This document shows positions 37,110 through 48,960 of a DNA stretch of 64,000 nucleotides, piece by piece. The DNA is from Deinococcus sp. KSM4-11 (GTDB lineage Bacteria > Deinococcota > Deinococci > Deinococcales > Deinococcaceae), in NCBI RefSeq assembly GCF_004801415.1, contig NZ_SSNX01000005.1, positions 124,001-188,000 of the forward strand, read 5' to 3'. Under the pieces are notes generated by a model. That model saw only the letters and a list, made by a program, of their open reading frames with translations. It ran no database searches and was not told where the DNA came from. Made by a program: the position numbers and the translations under genes. Within the stretch, counting starts at the first letter, position 1. Each line of letters starts with the position of its first letter.

Positions 37110-38606
37110 CTACGACCCGCTGTCCGGCGGCGCGACCCAGATGTTCCGGAACTGCACGGCGCTCCCGTGATCCTGAAGCACCACCGGCCCGTCAGACTCC
37201 GCCTGCGGTGCGCCCAGCAGGGTACTGACGCCGATGGGCACGTCGTCCTGAACCTTCTCGCCGTTCAGGTAGACGGTCACGCGGGCGTCCTCGGTCTTCT
37301 GGCCGCCCTGCCATCGGGCCGCGCGGAACTGGAGATCGTAGGTCTGCCACGTTCCCGCCGGCAGCGCCGCGTTCGAAGTGGCGTCCGTCTGCCCGTACAC
37401 GGCCCCCAGGTCGTTTCGCCCGTCCAGGGGCTGCCCGAAGGAATCGAGGATCTGCACCTCGTAGCGGCCCTGCAGGAACACGCCGCTGTTGCCCCGATCC
37501 TGTTCCGGCAGATCCTCCCGCGTGACCGGCACCTTGAACTCTAGGTGCAGGTGCACGTCCCCGAAAGCCTGCGCACTCCGGACATCGTTGCTGCTGGCCG
37601 CATCGCCGGGCACGGCCGTGCTGTTCACCGTCATCACGCCACCCTGCACGGGCCAGTCTGCCGGGCCGCCCGCCCGCGACTGCCACGCATCCGCGCCGGT
37701 CGCGTCAGGGCCGAGCAGCACCGTCGCGCCGGCGGGTGGAGGCGTGTACGCCAGGGGTCTCAGGTCGATATTGCGGTAGTACACCTCCGCGCCCTCGGCC
37801 TGCAGGGCGATCCGGCCCGAGGTGAGGGGGGAGCCGTCCGGGCCGCGCAGGCCCGTGACCCGCGCGGTCACCTGGCCGTCCACGACCTGCACGGCCTCGT
37901 CGCCCGACACGATCATCTCCAGGTCGTTCCAGCCGCCAGCGTTCTCGGGCAGCGGCACGGCACGCTGCACGCGTTTGTAACTCCCGGCCGGAAACGCCGT
38001 CGTAAGCGGCTCGCCGAAGGGATCGTAGGCCGGGTCGCCGTCGCCGCCGGACCGGGCCGTGGTGGACAGGTTGACGCCGTTCAGGGCCCACAGATCTCCG
38101 GTATTGCCCTCCATGATCTGGAACTCCACCGCACTGGGCCAGATGCCGTCCGGGCCGGTCACGTGGTACAGCACGCCCGCATCCCTCGGCTGGCCCGCGC
38201 GGGGCGCGAAGGTCTTGTCTCCCCAGCGGTACTGGAGGCGCAGGCGGTAATCCGAGTGCGCCGTGGTGGTGGTCAGATAACCGAACTCGCGTTCCTGCGC
38301 CGTGACCGGAACGTTCAGGACGTGCAGCGCGCCGTTCTCCACCTGAAAGTACCGCTCCGGGTCGCTGCCCGTGCCACGTGCGGGCAGCCACGTCGTCCAG
38401 TCGCTCAGGTTCGTGCCGTTGAACAGCGGCGTCCAGACCGTCTGCGGCAGCAGGCTGGCCGCCGGGCCAGGGTTCGAAGCCGGAGCGGTCGGCGCCGTGG
38501 CATCGGCGCAGGCCCCCAGGGCCAGGCCGGCGAGCAGCGGGATCGACACCCGCAGCGCCATGGACACTGCCCGGCCTCGGGACGTTCCAGTACAGTCGTT
38601 CCGCAT
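37110..38606 (-). CDS. Lipoprotein with two DUF1080 (3-keto-disaccharide hydrolase) domains
   Basis: 498 aa. Lipobox LGAC near residue 33. Two concanavalin-like DUF1080 domains: first from FNGTNLSDWTTWLP (about 60-290; YLTTTTAHSDYRLRLQYRW, VEFQIMEGNTGDLW), second about 300-495 (VHLHLEFKVP, GNSGVFLQGRYEVQILDSFG). DUF1080 proteins cleave oxidised disaccharides. GGGAGG supports ATG 38606; a start at 38561 would still keep the signal. Confidence 0.88.
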   Translation of the reverse strand: MRNDCTGTSRGRAVSMALRVSIPLLAGLALGACADATAPTAPASNPGPAASLLPQTVWTPLFNGTNLSDWTTWLPARGTGSDPERYFQVENGALHVLNVPVTAQEREFGYLTTTTAHSDYRLRLQYRWGDKTFAPRAGQPRDAGVLYHVTGPDGIWPSAVEFQIMEGNTGDLWALNGVNLSTTARSGGDGDPAYDPFGEPLTTAFPAGSYKRVQRAVPLPENAGGWNDLEMIVSGDEAVQVVDGQVTARVTGLRGPDGSPLTSGRIALQAEGAEVYYRNIDLRPLAYTPPPAGATVLLGPDATGADAWQSRAGGPADWPVQGGVMTVNSTAVPGDAASSNDVRSAQAFGDVHLHLEFKVPVTREDLPEQDRGNSGVFLQGRYEVQILDSFGQPLDGRNDLGAVYGQTDATSNAALPAGTWQTYDLQFRAARWQGGQKTEDARVTVYLNGEKVQDDVPIGVSTLLGAPQAESDGPVVLQDHGSAVQFRNIWVAPPDSGS

Positions 38607-38758
38607 GCGATGCCTCCCGCCCAGCGCCAGGGCTAGTGCCTGCGCTTCACTTCATCCACTGTCCGGTACGGAACTACCGTTCCAGTGAGCGCACGGCAAA
38701 AGGCCCGCCGGGCTTCATTCACCGGATCTTCAAGGTCGAGCGGCCGTCGTCGCGGCGC

Positions 38759-40126
38759 TCAGGGCAGGATCTTGCCGGGGTTCAGCAGGCCGCGCGGATC
38801 GAGCAGGGTCTTCAGGCCACGCATGACGTGCAGCGAGTCCCCGTGTTCCTGCGCCAGATAGCCGCGCTTGTGCAGCCCCACGCCGTGCTCGCCGGAAGAG
38901 GTGCCGCCGGCCGCCAGGGCCAGCGTGATCATCTCGTCGTAGATGCGGTGGATGGTGGCCCAGGTGGCGTGGTCGTCGGGCGGCGCGTGGAACAGCACGT
39001 GAAAGTTCCCGTCCCCGACGTGCCCCACGAAACTCGCATGCAGGCCCGCCCGGTCGCACAGGTCGCGGCTGGCGGCCAGCACGTCCGGCAGGCGGTGCAG
39101 CGGCACGCACACGTCCGTGCTCATGCGCGCGTGGCCGGGGTACAGGGCGCCCATGGCGTAGTACGCGTGGTGCCGGGCCTCCCAGATCTTCGACCGCTCG
39201 GCGGCGCTGCGGGCGGTCCCCAGGTGCTGGGCGCCCGCGTCCTGGCACAGTTCCTGGCACAGGCCCAGGGTGTCCTCCAGGGCGCTCTCGCTGGCGGCGG
39301 CGAGTTCGATCCACAACGTCGGCGCTTCCGGGTGATCCGTGTGCTCGTACGCGTTCACGGCGTGGATCTCATGCTCGTCGATCAGCTCCAGCCGTTCGGG
39401 TTGCAGCGCGGCGCCCATGATCGTCACGGCGCACGCGGCGGCCGCCCCGACGGTAGGGAAGGTGCCGCGCACCACGACCACGTGCGCGGGCAGTGGCCAC
39501 AGCTTCACGGTCATTTCCGTGATCACGCCCAGCGTGCCCTCCGCCCCGATGAACAGGTTCTTCAGGTCGTACCCGGCGCTGGTCTTGCGGGCCTTGCTGC
39601 CCGCGCGGATGACCGTGCCGTCCATCAGGGCCACGCGCAGTTCCAGCACGTTGTCGCGCATGGTGCCGTAGCGCACCGCGCCCGTGCCGCTGGCATTGGT
39701 GGAGGCCATGCCGCCCAGACTGGCCTCCGCACCCGGATCGACCGGGAAGAACAGGCCATGTGGCCGGGCCTGCCGGTTCAGTTCCGGGTACGTCACGCCC
39801 GGCTGCACGGTCGCCTGAAAGCCGCCGGGCTCGATGGCCAGTACGCGCTTGAGGTTCGACACGTCCAGCGAGAGGCCGCCCTGCACGGGAATCACCTGGC
39901 CTTCCAGGCTGCTGCCCACCGCGAAGGGGGTGACTGGGAAGCCGTGCTCGGCCGCGAGGCTGAGGGCGTCTACCACGTCCGCCTCGTCCTGCGCGAACAC
40001 GACCGCGTGGGGCGGGTGTACCGTCGGGTGGCTCTCATCGCGCCCGTGGGCTTCCAGGATCGGGGCCGAGGTGCTCAGGTGCTCGCCGTAGCGGGCCTTC
40101 AGGGCGGTCAGGGCGTCGGCGTTCAA
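38759..40126 (-). CDS. FAD-linked glycolate/lactate oxidase (GlcD family)
   Basis: 455 aa from TTG 40126 with GGAGGAAGG upstream. FAD_binding_4 domain: FAVGSSLEGQVIPVQGGLSLD and LGGMASTNASGTGAVRYGTMRDNVL; C-terminal FAD-oxidase domain ends with SSGEHGVGLHKRGYL and GLLNPGKILP. Oxidises D-2-hydroxy acids such as D-lactate or glycolate. Divergent from the amino-acid ABC operon that ends in another hydroxyacid oxidase. Confidence 0.88.
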   Translation of the reverse strand: MNADALTALKARYGEHLSTSAPILEAHGRDESHPTVHPPHAVVFAQDEADVVDALSLAAEHGFPVTPFAVGSSLEGQVIPVQGGLSLDVSNLKRVLAIEPGGFQATVQPGVTYPELNRQARPHGLFFPVDPGAEASLGGMASTNASGTGAVRYGTMRDNVLELRVALMDGTVIRAGSKARKTSAGYDLKNLFIGAEGTLGVITEMTVKLWPLPAHVVVVRGTFPTVGAAAACAVTIMGAALQPERLELIDEHEIHAVNAYEHTDHPEAPTLWIELAAASESALEDTLGLCQELCQDAGAQHLGTARSAAERSKIWEARHHAYYAMGALYPGHARMSTDVCVPLHRLPDVLAASRDLCDRAGLHASFVGHVGDGNFHVLFHAPPDDHATWATIHRIYDEMITLALAAGGTSSGEHGVGLHKRGYLAQEHGDSLHVMRGLKTLLDPRGLLNPGKILP

Positions 40127-40172
40127 GGGGCCTTCCTCCTCGCCGGATCACGGCCGGGTGGTACGCGAACTA

Positions 40173-40211
40173 TGCAACCGTATTGCACTCCATGCAACTT
40201 CGTCTTAGGCT
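40173..40211 (+). promoter_or_regulatory. Promoter and operator of the amino-acid ABC operon
   Basis: TTGCAC (40183-40188), 17-bp spacer, TAGGCT (40206-40211). The palindrome TGCAACCGTATTGCA (40173-40187) overlaps the -35, and a further TGCAA occurs at 40193. Likely target of the XRE-cupin regulator encoded in the same operon; this assignment is inference. Confidence 0.55.
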
Positions 40212-40247
40212 GCCCCCACAGCTTACAACCTCACCCGGAGGATTCCC

Positions 40248-40991
40248 ATGAAGACGACCCGCATCACGCTCGCCCTCGGACTCAGCCTTCTCGTCGCGCA
40301 CGCCAGCGCCCAGGGCTGCATGACCGCCATCAAGGCCAGCGGCCTGAACATCGGCACCAGCCCCGACTACCCCCCCTACGAGAGCCTCGACACCAGCAAC
40401 AAGATCGTCGGCTTCGACATCGACCTCATGAACGCCATCGGCAAGCAGATGGGCGTCAAGGTCAACGTGATCGGCCAGAGCTTCGACGGCCTGATCCCCG
40501 CCCTGATGGCCAAGAAGATCGACATGATCGCCGCCGGCATGACCATCACCGACGAGCGCAAGAAGAGCGTGAACTTCAGCCTGCCGTACTTCTCCGGCCA
40601 GAACGTCATCGTCGTCCGCAAGGAGAACAGCGCCACCCGCACGCTCGCCAGCCTCAGCGGCAAGAGCATCGCCGTGCAGATCGGCAGCGCCCAGGAGAAA
40701 CTGGCGCAGGGCGTCAAGGGCGGCAACGTCAAGTCCTATAACCTCTACACCGACGCCGCCCTGGCCGTCCAGACGCGCCAGGCCGACTCCATGATCGTCG
40801 CCCGGCCGGTGGCCCTCCAGTTCCTCAAGACCTACCCCGACCTGATGATCACCGGCATGCTGAATAAGATCGACACCGGCCTCGCCATCCGCAAGGACTG
40901 CACCGACGTGCAGAACCGCGTGAACGCCGCCATCATCCAGATCCGGGGGAGCGGCGAGATGGACGCCCTGGTCGCCAAGTGGTTCAAGTAA
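40248..40991 (+). CDS. Amino-acid ABC transporter substrate-binding protein
   Basis: 247 aa exported protein with signal peptide ending AHASAQG. SBP_bac_3 features: LNIGTSPDYPPYESLD, IVGFDIDLMNAIGKQMGV, DMIAAGMTITDERKKSVNFS, VAVQIGSAQE-like segment. GGAGG lies 7 nt before ATG. Its permease and ATPase follow. Lys-rich codon-optimised sequence suggests high expression. Confidence 0.93.
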   Translation: MKTTRITLALGLSLLVAHASAQGCMTAIKASGLNIGTSPDYPPYESLDTSNKIVGFDIDLMNAIGKQMGVKVNVIGQSFDGLIPALMAKKIDMIAAGMTITDERKKSVNFSLPYFSGQNVIVVRKENSATRTLASLSGKSIAVQIGSAQEKLAQGVKGGNVKSYNLYTDAALAVQTRQADSMIVARPVALQFLKTYPDLMITGMLNKIDTGLAIRKDCTDVQNRVNAAIIQIRGSGEMDALVAKWFK

Positions 40992-41004
40992 GCCAGGAGT
41001 GAAG

Positions 41005-41037
41005 GGCGGGGCGGCGGGATTCGCCCGCCGCCCCGCC
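41005..41037 (+). terminator. Intra-operon hairpin after the binding-protein gene
   Basis: Perfect 14-bp GC stem GGCGGGGCGGCGGG/CCCGCCGCCCCGCC with loop ATTCG and no T-run, 13 bp after the stop. Such hairpins usually protect or attenuate, making more binding protein than permease. Confidence 0.65.
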
Positions 41038-41079
41038 GGAAGCTCCGGCCCGCTCCCTTCGCCCGACCCCTGGTGACGC

Positions 41080-41730
41080 ATGGATTTCAACCTGATCTGG
41101 CAGAACATCCCGTACCTGCTCCAGGGCGCGGCCATGACCCTCAAGATCACGGCGCTGGCGCTGGTGTTCGGGGTGCTGCTCGGCACCCTGGTGGCGCTGG
41201 CCCGGCTCTCGCCGCTGCGCTGGCTGGCTGGACTGGCACTGGCGTACATCGAGCTGATCCGGGGCACGCCCATGCTGGTGCAGATCTTCCTGATCTTCTT
41301 CGGCCTGCCGCAACTGCTGCAGCATCCCATCAACGAGTTCGCGGCGGGCGTGATCGCGTTCTCCATCAATTCCAGCGCGTACGTGGCGGAAATCGTCCGC
41401 AGCGGCATCCAGAGCATCGCACGCGGGCAGACCGAGGCGAGCCTGTCGCTGGGCTTCACACCCACGGACACGCTGCGCTACATCGTGCTGCCGCAGGCCT
41501 TCCGGCGGGTCGTGCCACCGCTGGTAAACGAGGCGATCAGCCTGCTGAAAAACTCGTCGCTGCTCTCCGCGATTGCCATCGTGGAACTCACGCGGGCGGC
41601 GCAGCTCGTGTCCAGCCGCACCTTCCGGCCCTTCGAGATGTTCCTGGCGATCAGCGTGATGTACCTGATCATGACCCTGACCCTGAGCTTCATTGCCAAC
41701 CGTATCGAGAACCGGTGGCGGGTGGCATGA
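41080..41730 (+). CDS. Amino-acid ABC transporter permease
   Basis: 216 aa, HisM/GlnP type with about five membrane helices. Contains LARLSPLRWLAGLALAYIELIRGTPMLVQ-like start of the core and the EAA loop near residue 130 (EASLSLGFTPTDTLRYIVLPQAFR). Overlaps the following regulator gene at ATGA. Confidence 0.92.
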   Translation: MDFNLIWQNIPYLLQGAAMTLKITALALVFGVLLGTLVALARLSPLRWLAGLALAYIELIRGTPMLVQIFLIFFGLPQLLQHPINEFAAGVIAFSINSSAYVAEIVRSGIQSIARGQTEASLSLGFTPTDTLRYIVLPQAFRRVVPPLVNEAISLLKNSSLLSAIAIVELTRAAQLVSSRTFRPFEMFLAISVMYLIMTLTLSFIANRIENRWRVA

Positions 41731-42305
41731 CCCGACCCGCCGACCCCCACGCCGCTGACCCACAACTCCAGCCGCGCATCGGCCCCCGCCTGCGGGCCGC
41801 CCGCAAGGCCCGGGGTCTGACACTGGAACAGCTCGTCGCGCTGACCGGCCTGGACAAGTCCTTCCTGAGCCGCATGGAACGCGACCTGACCAGCGCGTCC
41901 GTGGCCTCGCTGGTGAACGTCTGCGCCGCGCTGGGCATCCGGCCCGGCACGCTGTTCGATCCGCCCACCGCCCATCTGATCCGCGCCGCCGACGCGCCGC
42001 CCGTGAACTTCGGCGGGCACGACGTGCACGAGGTGCTGCTCTCGCAGGGCCTGGGCGGCGAGCTGATGGTGCTGCGCAGCACCATCGACCCCGGCGGCTA
42101 CGGCGGCGAGGAACTGTACACCCTGGACGCCGACGTGTCCTTCGTGACGGTGCTCAGCGGCCAGCTGGAAGTGATGGTCGAGGACGCCCACTACTTTCTC
42201 GGGGCGGGCGACAGCCTGACGCTCTCGTCGCGCATTCCGCACAACTGGCGCAACCCCACCCGGACGGCCACCGAGGTCATCTGGATCACCAGTCCCCACC
42301 CATGA
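41727..42305 (+). CDS. XRE-cupin transcription regulator
   Basis: 192 aa. Helix-turn-helix at about residues 18-72 ([39 protein letters not shown]) and a cupin fold from about 105 to the end ([23 protein letters not shown]). Binds a small ligand in the cupin. Sits between permease and ATPase genes of the same transporter, so it probably senses the imported compound. Confidence 0.88.
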   Translation: MTRPADPHAADPQLQPRIGPRLRAARKARGLTLEQLVALTGLDKSFLSRMERDLTSASVASLVNVCAALGIRPGTLFDPPTAHLIRAADAPPVNFGGHDVHEVLLSQGLGGELMVLRSTIDPGGYGGEELYTLDADVSFVTVLSGQLEVMVEDAHYFLGAGDSLTLSSRIPHNWRNPTRTATEVIWITSPHP

Positions 42306-42315
42306 TGGAGGCCCC

Positions 42316-43074
42316 ATGACCCCAGCCGACAGCCCGGCCACCGATCCGATCATCCAGATCAGCGGCCTGAACAAGTGGTTCGGCGCGCTGCACGTCCTCA
42401 GGGATGTGAACCTGACCGTGGCGGCGGGGCAGAAGGTCGTGGTGCTCGGCCCGTCCGGCAGCGGCAAGAGCACCCTGATCCGCTGCATCAACAAACTGGA
42501 GGCCTTCCAGCAGGGCGAGATCACCGTGGACGGCCATCACCTGAGCACCCTGAGGCGCCTGGAACCCGTCCGGCGCGAGGTCGGCATGGTGTTCCAGCAG
42601 TTAAACCTGTTTCCACACATGACCGTGCTGCGCAACGTGATGCTCGCGCCCATCAAACTGCGCGGGCTGAGCGAAGCCGAGGCCAGGGACCGCGCCATGA
42701 CACTGCTGCGCCGCGTGGGCATCGAGGAGCAGGCCGACAAGCATGCCGCGCAGCTCTCGGGGGGGCAGCAGCAGCGGGTCGCCATTGCCCGCGCCCTGGC
42801 GATGGAGCCCAAGATCATGCTCTTCGACGAGCCCACCAGTGCCCTCGACCCCGAGATGGTGGGCGAGGTGCTGGACGTGATGCGGGGCCTCGCGACCGGC
42901 GGCATGACCATGCTGGTCGTCACGCACGAGATGGGCTTCGCCCGCGACGTCGCGGACCGCGTGCTGTTCATGGACCGGGGCGAGGTGCTGGAGGACGCCC
43001 CGCCCGCCGAGTTCTTCCGCCAGCCGAAGCTGGAACGCACCCGCACCTTCCTGCAACGGGTGGCGCACCACTGA
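42316..43074 (+). CDS. Amino-acid ABC transporter ATPase
   Basis: 252 aa. Walker [10 protein letters not shown] near residue 41, Q loop [13 protein letters not shown], signature [16 protein letters not shown], Walker [16 protein letters not shown] and H loop VTHEMGFA. GlnQ/HisP type. Confidence 0.95.
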   Translation: MTPADSPATDPIIQISGLNKWFGALHVLRDVNLTVAAGQKVVVLGPSGSGKSTLIRCINKLEAFQQGEITVDGHHLSTLRRLEPVRREVGMVFQQLNLFPHMTVLRNVMLAPIKLRGLSEAEARDRAMTLLRRVGIEEQADKHAAQLSGGQQQRVAIARALAMEPKIMLFDEPTSALDPEMVGEVLDVMRGLATGGMTMLVVTHEMGFARDVADRVLFMDRGEVLEDAPPAEFFRQPKLERTRTFLQRVAHH

Positions 43075-43103
43075 GGGCCGATCCCGCCCACGAGGTTTAC
43101 GTC

Positions 43104-44072
43104 ATGCCCCATTACGAACCCGCCGATTCCTTCGAGACGCCGCGCTTCACCGGCGTGCGCACCTTCATGCGCCTGCCGCACGTGACCGACCTGGACGGCG
43201 TGGATTTCGCGGTGATCGGCACGCCCTTCGACACGGGCGCGTCCTACCGCGTGGGCGCGCGTTTCGGCCCGGCCGCGATCCGCGCCGCCAGCGCCCTCCA
43301 GCGGCCCTTCAACGCCGCGCAGAAGATCCGCGTGTTCGACCACCTGTCCGGCGTGGACTACGGCGACCTGCCGACCGTGCCCGGCCAGATCGAGGCGTCG
43401 TACGGGCGGATCGTGGCCGCGCTGACGCCCATCGTGCAGGCCGGGGTCACGCCGGTGCTGCTGGGCGGGGACCACAGCGTCACGCTGGCGCATCTGCGGG
43501 CGGTCTCGGCCGTGCACGGGCCGCTCGCACTGGTGCACTTCGACTCGCACAGCGATACGTGGGACAGCTACTTCGGCTTCCAGTACAACCACGGCACGTC
43601 CTTCAAGCGCGCGGCCGAGGAGGGCATCCTCGATCCGGCGGCCAGCATCCAGATCGGCATGCGCGGCCCGCTGTATGCCCCTGAGGATCTGGAGGTAGCC
43701 CGAAATCTGGGCTTCGAGGTCATCGACGGCTACGAGCTGCCCGCCTTCACGCCCGAAGCCCTGGCGCAGCGCGTGCGGGCGCGGGTGGGGACGCGCCCGG
43801 TGTTCCTGACCTTCGACGTGGATTTCGTCGATCCGGCCTTCGCGCCCGGCACCGGCACACCGGAAGTCGGCGGCCCGACCAGCCGGCAGGCGCTCGACTA
43901 TCTGCGGGCGCTGCACAGTGCGGGTTCGGGCGGCCTGAACCTCGTCGGCTGCGACGTGGTCGAAGTCCTGCCCGCCTACGACCACGGCGAGGTCACGGCG
44001 CTGCTGGCCGCCACCGTCGCCTATGAACTCATCACGTTGCTCGCGCTGAACAAACGGGATGGCCGCGCATGA
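43104..44072 (+). CDS. Agmatinase/ureohydrolase family protein
   Basis: 322 aa. Manganese ligands in GGDHSVT, HFDSHSDTWD and TFDVDFVDPAFAPGTGTPE; N-terminal FAVIGTPFDTGASYRVGARFGP. Hydrolyses agmatine or another guanidino acid to urea. GAGG lies 8 nt upstream. The Ser in DSHSD (usually DAHTD) still fits the family. Exact substrate undecided; guanidinobutyrase is an alternative. Confidence 0.85.
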   Translation: MPHYEPADSFETPRFTGVRTFMRLPHVTDLDGVDFAVIGTPFDTGASYRVGARFGPAAIRAASALQRPFNAAQKIRVFDHLSGVDYGDLPTVPGQIEASYGRIVAALTPIVQAGVTPVLLGGDHSVTLAHLRAVSAVHGPLALVHFDSHSDTWDSYFGFQYNHGTSFKRAAEEGILDPAASIQIGMRGPLYAPEDLEVARNLGFEVIDGYELPAFTPEALAQRVRARVGTRPVFLTFDVDFVDPAFAPGTGTPEVGGPTSRQALDYLRALHSAGSGGLNLVGCDVVEVLPAYDHGEVTALLAATVAYELITLLALNKRDGRA

Positions 44073-45205
44073 CCCCTGTCCTGAAAAGCGTCCAGACTAC
44101 CCTCACCGAGGGCGTGATCGAACTGGGTGTGGGCCACCCCACGCTGGACATGCTGCCGCTGACGTTCATGCAGCAGGCCGCCGCGCACCGGTTCGCGCAG
44201 GGCGATCCGTCGTTCCTGCAATACGGCGCCGAGTGGGGCGACGGCTTCCTGCGCACCGAACTGGCCGCGTTCCTGACCGGCCAGTACGCCTTTCCCGTCG
44301 ACCCGGAGGAACTGTTCATCTCCGGCGGGGTGTCGCAGGCGCTCGACCTGATCTGCGCCATGTTCACGCAGCCGGGCGACGCGATCATCGTCGAAGACCC
44401 CACGTACTTCCTGGCGCTGGACATCTTCCGCAACCACCGCCTGAGGATCGTGGCCGCGCCCGTGGACGCACACGGCCTGGAGGTGGACGCCCTGGCTGCG
44501 CTGGTGGCCGCGCACCGCCCGCGCCTGGTGTACACCATCCCTACCCACCAGAACCCGACCGGCGCGACCCTGAGTGCTGAACGTCGTCTACAGCTCGTGA
44601 ATCTCGCGCAGGAGCACGACTTCCTGGTCGTCGCCGACGAGGTCTATCACCTCCTGACCTACGGCGATCTGCCCCCGCCGTCGCTGGCGGCGCATGTGGG
44701 CACCGGGCAGGTCATCAGCCTGGGGTCGTTCAGCAAGATCCTCGCGCCTGGCACGCGTCTGGGCTGGATCAGCGCGCGGGCCGATCGGCTGGAGGTGCTC
44801 GCCCGCAACGGCATGGTCGCCAGCGGCGGGGGGTTCAGTCCGCTGGGCAGCGCCCTGATCCGCAGCATGATCGAACTGGGCCTGCTGCCCCGGTACATTC
44901 AGGGCCTGCGCGACACCTTCCGCGTCCGCGCCGCTGCCCTGACGGACGCGCTGCGGGCCCTGCCGGTCACGTTCCTGCCGCCGCAGGGCGGGTATTTCGT
45001 GTGGCTCACGCTGCCCGGCGGCCTGGACAGTGCCGCGCTGCTGGACGGCGCCGTTCCGCAGGGCGTGCGCTTCCAGCCGGGCAATCGCTTCAGCCCGGAG
45101 CACACGCAGGCCGACAAGATCCGGCTGTGCTTCGCGTACTACGCCGAGGACGACCTGCGCGAGGGCGTCCGGCGGCTCGGTCAGGCGCTCAGGGCCGGCG
45201 TCTGA
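44069..45205 (+). CDS. PLP-dependent aminotransferase (class I/II, 2-aminoadipate-type)
   Basis: 378 aa, start overlaps the previous stop (ATGA). Fold-type I features: VGHPTLDMLPL, SGGVSQALDLICAMF, PTHQNPTGATLS, VADEVYHLLTYG, and the PLP Lys in SLGSFSKILAPGTRLGW. Transfers an amino group from the catabolised compound; related to MocR-like and 2-aminoadipate aminotransferases. Confidence 0.88.
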   Translation: MTPVLKSVQTTLTEGVIELGVGHPTLDMLPLTFMQQAAAHRFAQGDPSFLQYGAEWGDGFLRTELAAFLTGQYAFPVDPEELFISGGVSQALDLICAMFTQPGDAIIVEDPTYFLALDIFRNHRLRIVAAPVDAHGLEVDALAALVAAHRPRLVYTIPTHQNPTGATLSAERRLQLVNLAQEHDFLVVADEVYHLLTYGDLPPPSLAAHVGTGQVISLGSFSKILAPGTRLGWISARADRLEVLARNGMVASGGGFSPLGSALIRSMIELGLLPRYIQGLRDTFRVRAAALTDALRALPVTFLPPQGGYFVWLTLPGGLDSAALLDGAVPQGVRFQPGNRFSPEHTQADKIRLCFAYYAEDDLREGVRRLGQALRAGV

Positions 45206-45221
45206 CAAGCTGTGCTCAGCC

Positions 45222-46292
45222 ATGACGACTGACCTGCCCTACCTGAACCTCCGCGAGATGGAGGTGGCCGCCGCCAGCGTCCTCTCCCCGGCCGCGCTCG
45301 CGTACTACGTGGGCGGCGCGAATGACGAGGTCACGCTGCGCGCCAACCGCGAGGGGTACGCGGCCCTGCGCCTGCGGCCCCGCATGCTGGTGGACGTCAC
45401 GGCCATCGACCTCCGGACGACCGTGCTGGGCCTGCCGCTGGACTTTCCGGTCGGGATCGCTCCGTGCGCCCTGCACGGCCTGGTCCATCCGGACGCCGAG
45501 GTCGCCACCGCCCGCGCCGCCGCCAGCGTGGGCAGCGTCATGACCCTGAGTACCATGAGCCACCGTCCCCTGGAGGACGTCGCGCAGGCCGCCCCGGAGC
45601 GGCTGTGGTTCCAGCTGTACCTGTACCACGACCGCGAGGTGAGCCGCGCCCTGATCCAGCGTGCCCAGGCCAGTGGCGCCCGCGCCCTGGTGCTCACCGT
45701 GGACGCCCCCTACCTGGGCCGCCGCGAGGCGATCCTCCGCACGCCCGTGCATATCGCGCCCGGCACGGTGCTGCCGAATGTCGGCCCGCGCACCCCCGGC
45801 AGCGAGGGAGTAGACGACCTGAGCTACTTCAACACGCTCCTCGACAAGGGCCTGTCCTGGGCAGATCTGGCGTGGCTGCGCGCCCAGACCACGCTGCCCA
45901 TCGTCCTCAAGGGCCTGCTGACCGCTGAGGACGCCGCCCTGGCCGTGGAGCACGGGTGTCACGTGTGGGTGAGCAACCATGGGGGCCGTCAGCTGGACAC
46001 CGCCGTGACCGCGCTGGAGGCCCTGCCGGAGATCGTGGACGCCGTGGCAGGCCGCGCCGAGATCTACCTCGACGGTGGCGTGACGCGCGGCACCGATGTC
46101 CTCAAGTCGCTGGCGCTGGGCGCGAAGGCCGTGTTCATCGCGCGGCCCGCGCTGTATGGGCTGGCGCTGGGAGGCGAGGCCGGCGTGCGGCACACGCTGG
46201 AACTGCTGCGCGGGGAACTGCGGCTGGCGATGGCCCTGTGCGGCAAGGTCCAGATCAGCGACCTGGGGCCGGACCTGATCTTCCCGCACTGA
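45222..46292 (+). CDS. FMN-dependent alpha-hydroxy acid oxidase
   Basis: 356 aa. FMN barrel with FPVGIAPCALHGLVHPDAE, MTLSTMSHRPLEDV, LTVDAPYLGRRE, PIVLKGLLTAEDA and VSNHGGRQLD, where the catalytic His and Arg sit. Oxidises L-lactate or a related 2-hydroxy acid. Closely follows the aminotransferase; convergent with mutS (6 bp apart). Confidence 0.9.
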   Translation: MTTDLPYLNLREMEVAAASVLSPAALAYYVGGANDEVTLRANREGYAALRLRPRMLVDVTAIDLRTTVLGLPLDFPVGIAPCALHGLVHPDAEVATARAAASVGSVMTLSTMSHRPLEDVAQAAPERLWFQLYLYHDREVSRALIQRAQASGARALVLTVDAPYLGRREAILRTPVHIAPGTVLPNVGPRTPGSEGVDDLSYFNTLLDKGLSWADLAWLRAQTTLPIVLKGLLTAEDAALAVEHGCHVWVSNHGGRQLDTAVTALEALPEIVDAVAGRAEIYLDGGVTRGTDVLKSLALGAKAVFIARPALYGLALGGEAGVRHTLELLRGELRLAMALCGKVQISDLGPDLIFPH

Positions 46293-46297
46293 CCCGC

Positions 46298-48865
<2,568 letters not shown>

Positions 48866-48873
48866 AGGCGAGA

Positions 48874-48879
48874 AGGATA
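48874..48879 (-). promoter_or_regulatory. -10 box (TATCCT) for mutS
   Basis: TANNNT hexamer 8 nt upstream of the mutS ATG, no Shine-Dalgarno. No radiation-response motif was seen near it. Confidence 0.45.
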
Positions 48880-48960
48880 GCGCACGCGTTACGCCACCAG
48901 CGGAATACGCTGGACATTCAGGGCCACGAACCGCGACACGTCGGCCCGCTAGGAGCCGCC

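Noticed and set aside
43104..44072. Formimidoylglutamase assignment
   Set aside because: No histidine-use genes nearby; ureohydrolase motifs are general, so agmatinase-like is safer.
48866..48960. DdrO motif upstream of mutS
   Set aside because: No pair of TTATGT/ACATAA-like half sites at 5-bp spacing was found.
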